A DNA stretch of 16,971 nt from an uncultured Prevotellaceae bacterium (GTDB lineage Bacteria; Bacteroidota; Bacteroidia; Bacteroidales; Bacteroidaceae). The stretch is taken from NCBI GenBank assembly GCA_947306845.1, contig CAMZHP010000033.1, positions 1 through 16,971 of the forward strand. Reading direction: 5' to 3'. Below, in pieces: positions 1 through 7,733 of the stretch. The notes below the pieces were generated by a model. The model had not been told where the DNA came from, ran no database searches, and saw only the letters and a program-made list of their open reading frames with translations. The first letter of the stretch is position 1. Each line of letters begins with the position of its first letter. A program made the translations under genes and the position numbers.

Positions 1-116
1 ATCTGCGAGGAAAGCCTTTGGCTGAGGTTCTGAAGGTATTCATCCGCCACCCTCATCTCCTCTTCCGTAGCCTCATTGTTGGCTATCCGCCTCAGAATAT
101 CATCTGTGTCTCTCAT
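1..116 (-). CDS. Partial hypothetical protein following the ECF sigma factor (N-terminus only)
   Basis: On the minus strand an ATG at 116-114 opens a frame that stays open for 38 codons to the left edge of the window, starting MRDTDDILRRIANNEATEEE. It begins 5 nt after the sigma-factor stop codon, so it is almost certainly co-transcribed and translationally linked. The visible part is charged and predicted helical, with no signal peptide or membrane segment yet. By position, a small protein directly downstream of an ECF sigma factor is often its anti-sigma factor or a membrane-bound regulator, and the acidic helical start would fit a sigma-binding N-terminus. That is inference from context only; the family cannot be assigned from 38 residues. 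Confidence 0.6.
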   Translation of the reverse strand, partial: MRDTDDILRRIANNEATEEEMRVADEYLQNLSQRLSSQ

Positions 117-121
117 CTTTG

Positions 122-610
122 TTAGTTTTTAAACAATTGTCTGATGGTTTTCCTCGCACGGCTCAGAAGCACCCTGATATGCGTCGAGGCCAGTCCGGTC
201 TGCTGACGTATCTCCTCATTCGAACACCCTTCCACGTCGTGCATGGTGACTACCTTGCGTTGCTGTTCGGGCAATTGTCCTATCAGCCTCATCACTTGCT
301 CGCACGCCTGTTTCTGTTCTATGGCATCCTCCAATATGTTTCCGTCGACAACGAACAACTCTCTGGCCATCTCAGTGGTCTCCACCCGCTGCTTCCTCAC
401 CTGATTGAGATAGAGGTTCCTGACAAGGACACTGCAATAGGCGATGGGGTTGCTGATGCCAGACAGCGACTCCCGCTTGGTCCAAAGTTGGGCATACACT
501 TCCTGCGTCAGGTCCTCCGCCTCCTCAGCATTGCCTGTCAGCCGCCACGCCATCCAGTAGATCTGGCGTGACAGAGGCAGGAATAGTTGCTTGAACTCAG
601 ATGCTTGCAT
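122..610 (-). CDS. ECF-type RNA polymerase sigma factor (sigma-70 family)
   Basis: This 162-residue protein has the two-domain plan and length of extracytoplasmic-function sigma factors. Region 2 lies at about residues 10-75; it includes the acidic stretch GNAEEAEDLTQEVYAQLW (residues 26-43), the usual core-binding/-10 recognition segment. Region 4 lies at about 105-158, with LPEQQRKVVTMHDVEGCSNE followed by the helix-turn-helix ending in VLLSRARKTIRQLF, which contacts the -35 element. The start is the ATG at 610-608. No sensory extension or zinc motif is fused to it. It sits 55 nt downstream of a DUF4252 gene and 5 nt upstream of a further small gene, a grouping typical of Bacteroidetes. It probably directs transcription of a small regulon that may include its own operon; the inducing signal is unknown. 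The family call is firm, the regulon is not visible. Confidence 0.93.
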   Translation of the reverse strand: MQASEFKQLFLPLSRQIYWMAWRLTGNAEEAEDLTQEVYAQLWTKRESLSGISNPIAYCSVLVRNLYLNQVRKQRVETTEMARELFVVDGNILEDAIEQKQACEQVMRLIGQLPEQQRKVVTMHDVEGCSNEEIRQQTGLASTHIRVLLSRARKTIRQLFKN

Positions 611-665
611 TGACAGGTGAAGAGTGTCCTTTTGACAAGACAGTGGAACAGAAATCTGTGAAAGA

Positions 666-1130
666 TCAGTTGAACGTGGTTTGCAAACCTTTTATATCAT
701 TGGAATTGAACTTCCCTTTCAGTTGTATCAGTGAGCATTCCGATGGTTCCAAGGCAAGAATCACCATCTCGGAGATGGTCTTACCTTTAGTCTTCACCAG
801 AACGAGGGTTTTCTCATTGTCCTCATTACTGTTCACCATGGTCTCATAGCCTTTTTTGTTCAGATTGGCTGCCCTGGCTTTGAACTCCTTGCAGAGAGCA
901 TCATCGTTCTCGATGTTCAAAATTCGGATGTGGTCTATTTTCTTGACCAAGTCGCTGCCTTTTTCCTTTTTCATCACCGCAGGAGCCATCGACAACAAGG
1001 CTTTGGGAATATTGACACACTCCACATTATTCTTGTCCTTGAACTCCTTAAAAAGGTCATCCACTGTCTGGGCAGACAAACCAGTGATGCAGGTGAAAAC
1101 ACACACGATGGCAAATATTATCTTTCTCAT
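666..1130 (-). CDS. DUF4252 domain-containing exported protein
   Basis: The 154-residue product begins with a clear signal peptide (MRKIIFAIVCVFTCITGLSA, likely cleavage before Gln21), so it is exported to the periplasm or outer membrane. There is no convincing lipobox. The mature part is a small basic/acidic alpha-beta protein matching the pattern of DUF4252 proteins, a Bacteroidetes family of unknown function often found beside ECF sigma factors. Visible conserved-looking segments are the IPKALLSMAP region (about 42-51) and the C-terminal strand LVLVKTKGKTISEMVILALE (about 109-128). The gene is upstream of, and on the same strand as, the sigma factor, with a 55-nt gap, and is divergent from the LRR gene. 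It could be part of an envelope stress or sensing circuit with the sigma factor; this is inferred from context, not from any catalytic motif. Confidence 0.85.
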   Translation of the reverse strand: MRKIIFAIVCVFTCITGLSAQTVDDLFKEFKDKNNVECVNIPKALLSMAPAVMKKEKGSDLVKKIDHIRILNIENDDALCKEFKARAANLNKKGYETMVNSNEDNEKTLVLVKTKGKTISEMVILALEPSECSLIQLKGKFNSNDIKGLQTTFN

Positions 1131-1207
1131 TTTCTATTCAAATTTAGTTAATAATGAAGTTATTACGAAGCGCTTACATGATGTTAGACACCAAAAACCG
1201 CCAAAGT

Positions 1208-1240
1208 GTTACAAGAATAAATAAAAAAATCGTATTTTTG
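1208..1240 (+). promoter_or_regulatory. Probable Bacteroidetes promoter for the LRR protein gene
   Basis: A TATTTTTG octamer at 1233-1240 matches the Bacteroidetes -7 consensus TAnnTTTG. A weak upstream element (GTTA, 1208-1211) lies 21 bp before it; the -33 match is poor. The expected start of transcription is a few bases after 1240, leaving about 30 nt of leader before the ATG at 1279. It reads rightward into the LRR gene and lies in the 148-bp divergent gap with the DUF4252 gene. Confidence 0.55.
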
Positions 1241-1278
1241 CCGCAAATCTCTATATTGGCTACTTAGATAAGAAAAAA

Positions 1279-3006
1279 ATGAAAAGACTATTATCCCTTC
1301 TGTTCTTCATAGTTTGTACCTTGTTGGAAGCAAATGCTCTTAGAGTAAGGACTGAAAGGGTCACTTACGAAGTCGATCTGACTGCACATACAGCAGAAAT
1401 GATAGAACTTGATAAGGATTTTTCGGGAAGACTGACGATCCCAAATCCTCTCAAACTGGGATATGACGATTATGCTGTAGTGGGAATTGCCGACAACGCA
1501 TGCAAAAACCGGTCTGGCTTAAAGAGTGCCACCTTGCCGGAGACGGTGACATATATTGGCCAATCAGTATTCCAAGGCTGCAATAATCTTGAGACAGTAA
1601 ACATACCTGATGATGTGAAGCGAATAGAATATGCCACTTTCATGGGCTGTGAGTCATTGACTTCAGTCATCATCCCTGAGGGAGTGGAGTATATTGGCGT
1701 ATCTGCTTTTCAAGGATGTCTCAAACTGGAATCCATCAACTTTCCGAACAATATCAATGAGATAGGGGAATCGGCTTTTTCCAACACAGCATTGACAGCG
1801 GTGAAAATTCAAGGAAGCGGTAAGACCACCATTGGAAAACAGGCATTCAATATGTGTCAGAATGTCAAGACGATAGAAATCGAAGACGGTGTGCTGAGCA
1901 TCGGCGATGAGGCATTCTGGCATTGCTGGCAGACAGAATCGGTGATCATAGGCAATCAAGTGAAGACAATAGGTGCCGGGGCATTCAACTATTGTGATCT
2001 GCTGCACTCGGTGACTTTGGGCGAAGGACTGGAAACAATAGGTGCCGGAGCATTCGGTGGTTGCGATAATCTGAAAGAAGTCCATATTCCCAACCTTCAG
2101 GTTTGGTGCAACATTTCATTCGAAGGCATCAAGTCGGATGAGATATCTATTTCGGGGTTGAGTGCCAATCCGCTGACCATAGCCAAGCATCTTTTCATCA
2201 ACGGCGAAGAAGTAAAGGAACTGGTTATTCCAGAGGGTGTGGACAAATTGGCCGATGGTTTGTTCTGGGGATATAAGGAACTGACTTCTGTCTCGATACC
2301 GGGAAGTGTAAAAGACATTGGAAATTATACCTTTGCAAAGTGTGGAAACATAACAAGTGTTGCCCTCCAGGAAGGTACGGAGACAATCGGTTTTTATGCT
2401 TTTTTGGAATGCTATCAACTGAAAGAGATGGTTATTCCCAATAGTGTGACGATTCTCGGAAGCAGTGCTTTTTCTTACTGTACCAACATGACTGACGTAA
2501 AGGTGGGAGATGGTGTGACGGCACTCGAAAATAATGTCTTTTGTGATTGCAGCAGCCTGACATCAGTGACGCTGCCCGAGGGGTTGACATCGATAGGTTT
2601 TCTTGCTTTTGGCGGTTGTAGCCTGACTCAAATCAATATACCTGAGCATGTGACAAAGATAGGCATCAATGCCTTTTATGGCTGTTCCAGTTTAGCCGAC
2701 ATCTATGTTCACTCTTCCACCCCAGCAGAGATTGGTGAATACACATTCTGGGAGAAGACTTATAGTAAGGCAACGCTGCATGTGCCGTCAGGGAATTTAC
2801 AGAATTACACCACCGCTGCTCATTGGAACAGATTCATACATATTGTTGATGATGTGGAACCATCGGCCATCCTGTCGCCAACAGCAACTGAGGAACCTCA
2901 GATGATATTCGACATCAACGGAAACAGATTGCCTCATTTGACTCCTGGCATCAATATCATCAAATATCAGAATGGGGAAATAAGGAAAAGATATGTGAAG
3001 CAATGA
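1279..3006 (+). CDS. BspA-like leucine-rich repeat surface protein with C-terminal secretion-type tail
   Basis: This 575-residue protein starts with a signal peptide (MKRLLSLLFFIVCTLLEANA). Residues from about 65 to 500 are tandem LRR_5/BspA-type repeats of about 22-23 residues with the recurring pattern IG..AF.GC..L..V.IP..V. The series is interrupted at about residues 272-312 by a block around LQVWCNISFEG and HLFINGEEVKELVIPEG that is itself typical of BspA proteins. After the repeats comes a short closing segment (LHVPSGNLQNYTTAAHWNRF) and a tail with FDINGNRLPHLTPGINIIKY that ends in a basic, aromatic-containing stretch (KRYVKQ). That ending resembles the C-terminal domains of Prevotella proteins exported by the type IX system. 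Family members act as adhesins binding host or bacterial surfaces; this one's ligand is unknown. The gene is monocistronic by layout, with its own promoter, and unlike the downstream genes it is not C-rich on the plus strand. Confidence 0.88.
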   Translation: MKRLLSLLFFIVCTLLEANALRVRTERVTYEVDLTAHTAEMIELDKDFSGRLTIPNPLKLGYDDYAVVGIADNACKNRSGLKSATLPETVTYIGQSVFQGCNNLETVNIPDDVKRIEYATFMGCESLTSVIIPEGVEYIGVSAFQGCLKLESINFPNNINEIGESAFSNTALTAVKIQGSGKTTIGKQAFNMCQNVKTIEIEDGVLSIGDEAFWHCWQTESVIIGNQVKTIGAGAFNYCDLLHSVTLGEGLETIGAGAFGGCDNLKEVHIPNLQVWCNISFEGIKSDEISISGLSANPLTIAKHLFINGEEVKELVIPEGVDKLADGLFWGYKELTSVSIPGSVKDIGNYTFAKCGNITSVALQEGTETIGFYAFLECYQLKEMVIPNSVTILGSSAFSYCTNMTDVKVGDGVTALENNVFCDCSSLTSVTLPEGLTSIGFLAFGGCSLTQINIPEHVTKIGINAFYGCSSLADIYVHSSTPAEIGEYTFWEKTYSKATLHVPSGNLQNYTTAAHWNRFIHIVDDVEPSAILSPTATEEPQMIFDINGNRLPHLTPGINIIKYQNGEIRKRYVKQ

Positions 3007-3039
3007 AACACGGAGAACGGAGTTTGAAGTAGGCTGCAC

Positions 3040-3084
3040 CTCGGAAAAGCTCAAATAAAATTTGGCTTTTCACTCGTTTAATCG
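3040..3084 (+). repeat. 45-bp direct repeat, copy 1
   Basis: This segment is identical over 45 bp to 3207-3251. It contains the stem GAAAAGC (3044-3050) and CAAAT (3052-3056), loop AAA, then ATTTG (3060-3064) and GCTTTTC (3065-3071): twelve pairs with a single bulged T. The box after copy 1 reads TACTTTG, one base short of TAnnTTTG, so this copy is probably a weak or decayed promoter. Confidence 0.9.
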
Positions 3085-3150
3085 ATACTTTGGTGCTTCG
3101 CACCGAAAGTAGGCTGCACCTCGGCAATGAAAATAAAAATTGCTTTTTAT

Positions 3151-3181
3151 TTTGCATTGCTCTCGGTTTGCACTACCTTTG
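3151..3181 (+). promoter_or_regulatory. Promoter in repeat unit B
   Basis: TTTG at 3151-3154 and TACCTTTG at 3174-3181 are 19 bp apart, matching the Bacteroidetes -33/-7 promoter pattern. The TTTG lies on the 3' side of the unit-B hairpin (3124-3160). The -7 box forms the 5' arm of a second hairpin (3174-3200), so a transcript starting just downstream would contain only the 3' part of that stem. It would read through unit C into leuS. Confidence 0.55.
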
Positions 3182-3206
3182 ATGCTTCGCACCGAAGGTA
3201 CTCACA

Positions 3207-3251
3207 CTCGGAAAAGCTCAAATAAAATTTGGCTTTTCACTCGTTTAATCG
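3207..3251 (+). repeat. 45-bp direct repeat, copy 2 (adjacent to leuS)
   Basis: This is an exact copy of 3040-3084, offset by 167 bp, with the same 12-pair bulged hairpin at 3211-3238. Here the sequence after the repeat is a perfect TACCTTTG box, so this copy supplies the -33 region of the leuS promoter. Confidence 0.9.
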
Positions 3252-3259
3252 TACCTTTG
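3228..3259 (+). promoter_or_regulatory. Main candidate promoter of the leuS operon (unit C)
   Basis: TTTG at 3228-3231 and TACCTTTG at 3252-3259 are 20 bp apart, a full match to the Bacteroidetes promoter consensus. A start a few bases after 3259 would give a leader of roughly 20 nt before the leuS ATG at 3287. The -33 element is inside the 3' arm of the repeat hairpin. No T-box or other riboswitch-like leader fits in so short a 5' region. Confidence 0.7.
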
Positions 3260-3286
3260 CAGTCAAATTCAAAAGATGCAATAACA

Positions 3287-6139
3287 ATGGATTACAATTT
3301 CAGAGAAATCGAGAAGAAATGGCAGAAAAGATGGGTGGAACGCAAGACCTATCAAGTGACAGAAGACCCAAGCCGCAAGAAATATTATGTGCTCAACATG
3401 TTTCCTTATCCCTCGGGAGCCGGACTGCATGTGGGACACCCCTTAGGATATATCGCCAGCGACATCTATGCCCGCTACAAGCGTCAGCAGGGATTCAACG
3501 TACTCAACCCCATGGGTTATGATGCCTACGGACTGCCCGCCGAGCAATATGCCATCCAGACAGGACAGCATCCCGCCATCACGACGGTAAACAACATCAA
3601 CCGCTACCGTGAGCAACTCGATAAAATCGGTTTCTGCTTCGACTGGGACCGTGAGGTGCGCACCTGCGACCCCGGATATTACAAATGGACACAGTGGGCC
3701 TTCCAGAAGATGTTTGGCTCTTTCTACTGCAACAAATGCCAGAAGGCACAGCCCATCGAGAAACTCATTGAGCATTTTGAGACCCAAGGTACCGAAGGAC
3801 TCGATGTGGCCTGCACCGAAGAACTCTCCTTCACCGCCGACGAATGGAAGGCAATGGGTGAGCGGGAACAGCAACAGGTGCTCATGAACTACCGCATTGC
3901 CTACCTCGGAGAGACCATGGTGAACTGGTGTGCCGGACTGGGTACGGTGCTTGCCAACGATGAGGTGGTCGACGGTGTCAGTGTGCGCGGCGGATTCCCC
4001 GTGGTGCAAAAGAAAATGCAGCAGTGGTGCCTCCGTGTGTCGGCCTACGCTCAGCGCCTGCTCGACGGACTCGACACCATTGAGTGGACCGACTCACTGA
4101 AAGAGACACAGCGCAACTGGATCGGACGCTCCGAGGGAACGGAGATGCAGTTCCGCGTGGCTGACTCCGACATCGAGTTCACCATCTTCACCACACGTGC
4201 CGACACCATCTTTGGTGTCACCTTCATGGTGCTTGCACCCGAGAGCGAACTGGTGGCACAACTCACCACCCCCGAACAGCAGGCAGAAGTGGATGAATAC
4301 CTCGCCTACGTGAAGAAACGCACCGAACGCGACCGCCAAATGGACCATAAAGTGACCGGTGTGTTCTCTGGTTCCTATGCCATCAACCCGCTCACCGGAG
4401 AAAAAATTCCCGTGTGGATTGCAGAATATGTGCTCGCAGGATACGGTACGGGTGCCATCATGGCCGTTCCGGCCCACGACTCCCGCGACTATGCCTTCGC
4501 ACGTCATTTCAATCTTCCCATCATCCCGCTCATCGAGGGTGCCGACATCTCGGAGGAGAGTTTCGACGCCAAGGAAGGCATCGTGATGAACAGTTCCAAC
4601 GGTGAGTTCTCCCTCAACGGCCTGACCGTGAAGGAAGCCATTCAGAAGACCAAGGAATATGTGACGGAAAAGAAACTGGGACGCGTAAAGGTCAACTACC
4701 GTCTGCGCGATGCCATCTTCTCACGCCAGCGCTACTGGGGTGAGCCATTCCCGGCCTACTACAAGGATGGCATGCCCTATATGATTCCCGAAACCTGCCT
4801 GCCGCTGGAACTGCCAGAGGTATCGCAATACAAACCTACCGAGGACGGACAACCGCCACTGGGACATGCCACATGCTGGGCATGGGACACCGTCAACAAT
4901 GAGGTGGTGGACAAGAGCCGCATCGACAATGTGACCGTATTCCCCCTCGAACTCAACACCATGCCAGGCTTCGCCGGATCGAGTGCCTACTATCTGAGAT
5001 ACATGGACCCGCACAATGACAAAGCCCTTGTCGACCCAGCCATCGATGCATACTGGCAGAATGTGGACCTGTACGTTGGCGGCACCGAACATGCCACCGG
5101 CCACCTGATCTACTCCCGTTTCTGGAACAAGTTCCTCCACGACCTGGGCTACTCATGCAAGGAAGAACCCTTCCAGAAACTCATCAACCAGGGAATGATA
5201 CAAGGCCGCTCCAACTTCGTCTACCGTGACAACACCGCCAGTCAGGAGAAAGGCCATCCCGTCTTTGTCAGCTACGGTCTGAAAGACAACTTTGCCGATG
5301 TGACTCCCATCCATGTGGATGTCAACATCGTGAGTGCCGATGTGCTCGATATTGACGCATTTAAGGCATGGCGGCCTGAGTATGCCGATGCTGAGTTCGT
5401 GCTGGAAGACAACAAATACATCTGCGGATTTGCCGTGGAGAAGATGTCGAAATCGATGTTCAACGTCGTCAATCCGGATATGATTGTCGAGCGATTCGGT
5501 GCCGACACACTGCGCCTGTATGAGATGTTCCTCGGGCCGGTGGAACAGAGCAAGCCGTGGGACACCAACGGCATCGACGGTTGCCACCGCTTCCTCCGCA
5601 AATTCTGGGCTCTCTATTATGGTGCCGGCAAGGACAGCAGCGATACCCTGCTCCCACTCGACCAACCTGCCACACCCGAGATGCTCAAGAGCCTGCACAA
5701 ACTTATCAAGAAGGTGACACAGGATATCGAGGCTTTCTCTTACAACACTTCCGTGGCAGCCTTCATGATTGCTGTCAACGAACTCACCCAGCAGCGCTGC
5801 AGAAATGCTGAGATACTCTGTCAGTTGGTGAAACTCATCGCTCCCTTCGCACCACACATCGCTGAGGAACTGTGGGAAGCCATGGGCGGCACTGGGTCGG
5901 TGTGCGATGCAGAATGGCCCAAATATGACGAGAAATTTCTCGTTGAGAGTCAAATGCAACTCACCATCTCGTTCAACGGCAAGGCCCGATTCCAGATGCA
6001 GTTTGCCGTGGATGCCGACAACGCCACCATCCAAGAGGCAGTGCTCAGCGATGAGAGGTCGCAGAAATACATCAGTGGCAAACAAGTGATGAAGGTCATC
6101 ATCGTCCCGAAGAAAATTGTCAATGTGGTGATTAAATAA
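3287..6139 (+). CDS. leuS: Leucine--tRNA ligase (LeuRS)
   Basis: This cytoplasmic class I synthetase charges tRNA-Leu using ATP and edits mischarged products. The start is set at the ATG of 3287 ([12 protein letters not shown]), giving 950 residues. The open frame extends 49 codons upstream to 3140, but that part is repeat sequence upstream of and overlapping the promoter. Visible motifs are HVGH (the HIGH signature, residues 48-51), the CP1 editing domain with [10 protein letters not shown] and the [19 protein letters not shown] stretch, the [17 protein letters not shown] catalytic segment (here [13 protein letters not shown]), and KMSKS at 719-723. The protein is about 90 residues longer than E. 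coli LeuRS, partly from an insertion of about 55 residues before the NWC segment (near residues 146-200) and a longer stretch before KMSKS. Both appear to be lineage features of Bacteroidetes LeuRS. It heads the five-gene run. Confidence 0.98.
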   Translation: MDYNFREIEKKWQKRWVERKTYQVTEDPSRKKYYVLNMFPYPSGAGLHVGHPLGYIASDIYARYKRQQGFNVLNPMGYDAYGLPAEQYAIQTGQHPAITTVNNINRYREQLDKIGFCFDWDREVRTCDPGYYKWTQWAFQKMFGSFYCNKCQKAQPIEKLIEHFETQGTEGLDVACTEELSFTADEWKAMGEREQQQVLMNYRIAYLGETMVNWCAGLGTVLANDEVVDGVSVRGGFPVVQKKMQQWCLRVSAYAQRLLDGLDTIEWTDSLKETQRNWIGRSEGTEMQFRVADSDIEFTIFTTRADTIFGVTFMVLAPESELVAQLTTPEQQAEVDEYLAYVKKRTERDRQMDHKVTGVFSGSYAINPLTGEKIPVWIAEYVLAGYGTGAIMAVPAHDSRDYAFARHFNLPIIPLIEGADISEESFDAKEGIVMNSSNGEFSLNGLTVKEAIQKTKEYVTEKKLGRVKVNYRLRDAIFSRQRYWGEPFPAYYKDGMPYMIPETCLPLELPEVSQYKPTEDGQPPLGHATCWAWDTVNNEVVDKSRIDNVTVFPLELNTMPGFAGSSAYYLRYMDPHNDKALVDPAIDAYWQNVDLYVGGTEHATGHLIYSRFWNKFLHDLGYSCKEEPFQKLINQGMIQGRSNFVYRDNTASQEKGHPVFVSYGLKDNFADVTPIHVDVNIVSADVLDIDAFKAWRPEYADAEFVLEDNKYICGFAVEKMSKSMFNVVNPDMIVERFGADTLRLYEMFLGPVEQSKPWDTNGIDGCHRFLRKFWALYYGAGKDSSDTLLPLDQPATPEMLKSLHKLIKKVTQDIEAFSYNTSVAAFMIAVNELTQQRCRNAEILCQLVKLIAPFAPHIAEELWEAMGGTGSVCDAEWPKYDEKFLVESQMQLTISFNGKARFQMQFAVDADNATIQEAVLSDERSQKYISGKQVMKVIIVPKKIVNVVIK

Positions 6140-6148
6140 AGGGTTTTC

Positions 6149-7123
6149 ATGACCATCGAAACTAAAAGAATATTTAACGAAGCGAAGGATTACATATACA
6201 TCACCCTTGGACTGCTGCTCTACACCATAGGATGGACAGGTTTTCTGCTACCCTATGAGATTGTGACGGGTGGTGTGACGGGTTTATCAGCCATAATCTT
6301 CTATGCCACCAACGGCAACGGGCATGGCATACCCATCATGTATTCTTACTTCCTACTCAATGCACTCCTTCTCGCACTGGCACTGAAGATACTGGGTTGG
6401 CGCTTCCTCATAAAGACCATCTATGCCATCTTCATGCTCTCGGCCATGCTCGGTGTGGCACAGGATATTGTCACCAACGACGATGGAAGCATGGTGAAAT
6501 TGCTGGATGACCAAGACTTCATGTCGCTCATCATCGGCTGTTGCATGACGGGTTCGGCACTGGCCATCGTCTTCCTGCACAACGGCAGTACAGGCGGTAC
6601 CGACATCGTTGCCGCCGTTGTCAACAAATACCACAACATGTCGCTGGGCACGGTGCTGATCTTCGTCGACCTGCTCATCATCGGTGCCAGTTTCCCGATG
6701 TTTATCTTCGCCCGTGGTTTCACCACCACAGAGGCACTCTATAAAATCGTGTTCGGTCTGTGTACCATGGTGGTGGAGAATTTCATGCTCGACTATGTGA
6801 TGAACTCCCGTCGCGAGTCAGTGCAGTTTTTCATCTTTTCTAAAAAATATCAGGAAATCGCCAATGCCATCGGTACAAAGATGCAGCATGGCGTCACCAT
6901 CCTCGACGGTCACGGCTGGTATTCGGGTGCTGACATGAAAGTGCTTTGTATCCTCGCCCGCAAGAGGGAGAGTGTCATGATGTTCCGCCTCATCAAATCG
7001 ATTGACCCCAATGCCTTTGTCAGTCAGAGCAGTGTCATCGGTGTGTATGGTGAGGGATTCGACGAGATGAAAGTGAAAGTAATCAAAAAAGAAGAAGAAC
7101 AACAACAAATAGAAAAGTCATGA
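6149..7123 (+). CDS. YitT family membrane protein (DUF161 + DUF2179)
   Basis: This 324-residue integral membrane protein has about six hydrophobic segments in its first 200 residues, starting with [20 protein letters not shown] and followed by the glycine-rich loop [13 protein letters not shown] that typifies the YitT/DUF161 family. A soluble C-terminal DUF2179 domain follows at about 225-312, with the pattern [14 protein letters not shown], then [20 protein letters not shown] and NAFV. The transported substrate, if any, is not known for the family, so no function is assigned. It starts 9 nt after leuS and its stop overlaps the rdgB start by 4 nt (ATGA), which implies translational coupling. 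The short acidic/glutamine-rich tail ([12 protein letters not shown]) is outside the conserved domain. Confidence 0.92.
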   Translation: MTIETKRIFNEAKDYIYITLGLLLYTIGWTGFLLPYEIVTGGVTGLSAIIFYATNGNGHGIPIMYSYFLLNALLLALALKILGWRFLIKTIYAIFMLSAMLGVAQDIVTNDDGSMVKLLDDQDFMSLIIGCCMTGSALAIVFLHNGSTGGTDIVAAVVNKYHNMSLGTVLIFVDLLIIGASFPMFIFARGFTTTEALYKIVFGLCTMVVENFMLDYVMNSRRESVQFFIFSKKYQEIANAIGTKMQHGVTILDGHGWYSGADMKVLCILARKRESVMMFRLIKSIDPNAFVSQSSVIGVYGEGFDEMKVKVIKKEEEQQQIEKS

Positions 7124-7731
7124 AAATTGTCTTCGCCACCAACAATGCTCACAAACTGTCTGAAATACGTCAGATACTGGGCAATGACATTGAAATACTC
7201 TCCTTAGCCGACATCGGATGCCATGACGATATCCCTGAGACGGCCGATACCCTTGAGGGCAACGCACTCCAAAAGGCACAGTATGTTTACGACCATTATC
7301 ACCTTAGTTGTTTCGCCGATGATACAGGTTTGGAAGTGGATGCTCTCGGTGGTGAACCGGGTATCTATTCCGCCCGCTATGCCGGTGATGGTCATGACAG
7401 TGTGGCCAATATGCAAAAACTATTGCAGAAATTAGGAGTAAATAACAATCGGAAGGCACGATTTCGCACGGTAATTGCGTTAATAGAAAAAGAGGAAGAT
7501 GAGAAGGTAACAGAACCTTCTGAGAAGACCTCGTTTTTTGAGGGAATAGTCGAAGGACAGATTATCCGTGAGAAAAGAGGCCAGGAAGGATTTGGCTATG
7601 ACCCCATCTTCCAACCCGACGGATATGATGAGACCTTCGCACAGTTGGGTTTGGAAATTAAAAATCGCATCTCCCACCGTGCCAGAGCTGTGGAAAAACT
7701 GGCAAAATATTTATTGAAGATTGACAATTGA
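7120..7731 (+). CDS. rdgB: Non-canonical purine NTP pyrophosphatase, RdgB/HAM1 family
   Basis: This enzyme hydrolyses XTP, ITP and dITP to the monophosphates plus pyrophosphate, keeping deaminated purines out of nucleic acids. At 203 residues it matches the family length (about 195-205). Signatures are [12 protein letters not shown] (residues 5-16), the metal/active-site segment [15 protein letters not shown] (64-78, acidic residues at 67 and 68), [11 protein letters not shown] just after, and the C-terminal GFGYDPIF and [11 protein letters not shown] segments that bind base and phosphates. A charged stretch ([17 protein letters not shown], about 122-138) is a small insertion relative to typical members. 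The start overlaps the yitT stop by 4 nt. A housekeeping gene in this operon, it shares the DNA-integrity theme with mutS beyond the intergenic region, but no functional link is shown. Confidence 0.97.
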   Translation: MKIVFATNNAHKLSEIRQILGNDIEILSLADIGCHDDIPETADTLEGNALQKAQYVYDHYHLSCFADDTGLEVDALGGEPGIYSARYAGDGHDSVANMQKLLQKLGVNNNRKARFRTVIALIEKEEDEKVTEPSEKTSFFEGIVEGQIIREKRGQEGFGYDPIFQPDGYDETFAQLGLEIKNRISHRARAVEKLAKYLLKIDN

Positions 7732-7733
7732 AG

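Larger units (their letters stand above)
3026..3263 (+). repeat. Three-unit intergenic repeat array carrying hairpins and promoters
   Basis: The gap between the LRR gene and leuS is almost wholly made of three related units: A (about 3027-3106), B (about 3107-3200) and C (about 3201-3263). A and C share an exact 45-bp copy (3040-3084 and 3207-3251). A and B share exact copies of AAGTAGGCTGCACCTCGG (3027-3044 and 3107-3124) and TGCTTCGCACCGAA (3094-3107 and 3183-3196). Every unit has CTCGG or TCGG, then an AT-rich hairpin whose 3' side holds TTTG, then 19-21 bp, then a TACCTTTG-like box. A and B end with a second hairpin that overlaps this box. Stems: A 3044-3071, B 3124-3160, C 3211-3238, plus 3086-3111 and 3174-3200. 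The units look like members of a dispersed family, but that cannot be tested in one window. Confidence 0.85.

Noticed and set aside
3140..3286. A 49-codon N-terminal extension of LeuRS in the same open frame
   Set aside because: It is encoded by the repeat array and spans the predicted promoter; LeuRS homologues begin at [16 protein letters not shown] sequence, so the ATG at 3287 is the start.
3007..3286. T-box riboswitch or attenuator controlling leuS
   Set aside because: The promoter nearest leuS leaves a leader of only about 20 nt, and no T-box sequence or leucine-rich leader peptide is seen.
5153..6085. A 310-codon open frame on the minus strand inside leuS
   Set aside because: It lies wholly antisense to leuS and has no recognisable domain; long antisense frames are expected from the C-rich codon bias of leuS.
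7728..7733. TTG start for the porZ-like gene, overlapping the rdgB stop
   Set aside because: TTG starts are uncommon here and ATG codons at 7734 and 7737 give a normal signal peptide.
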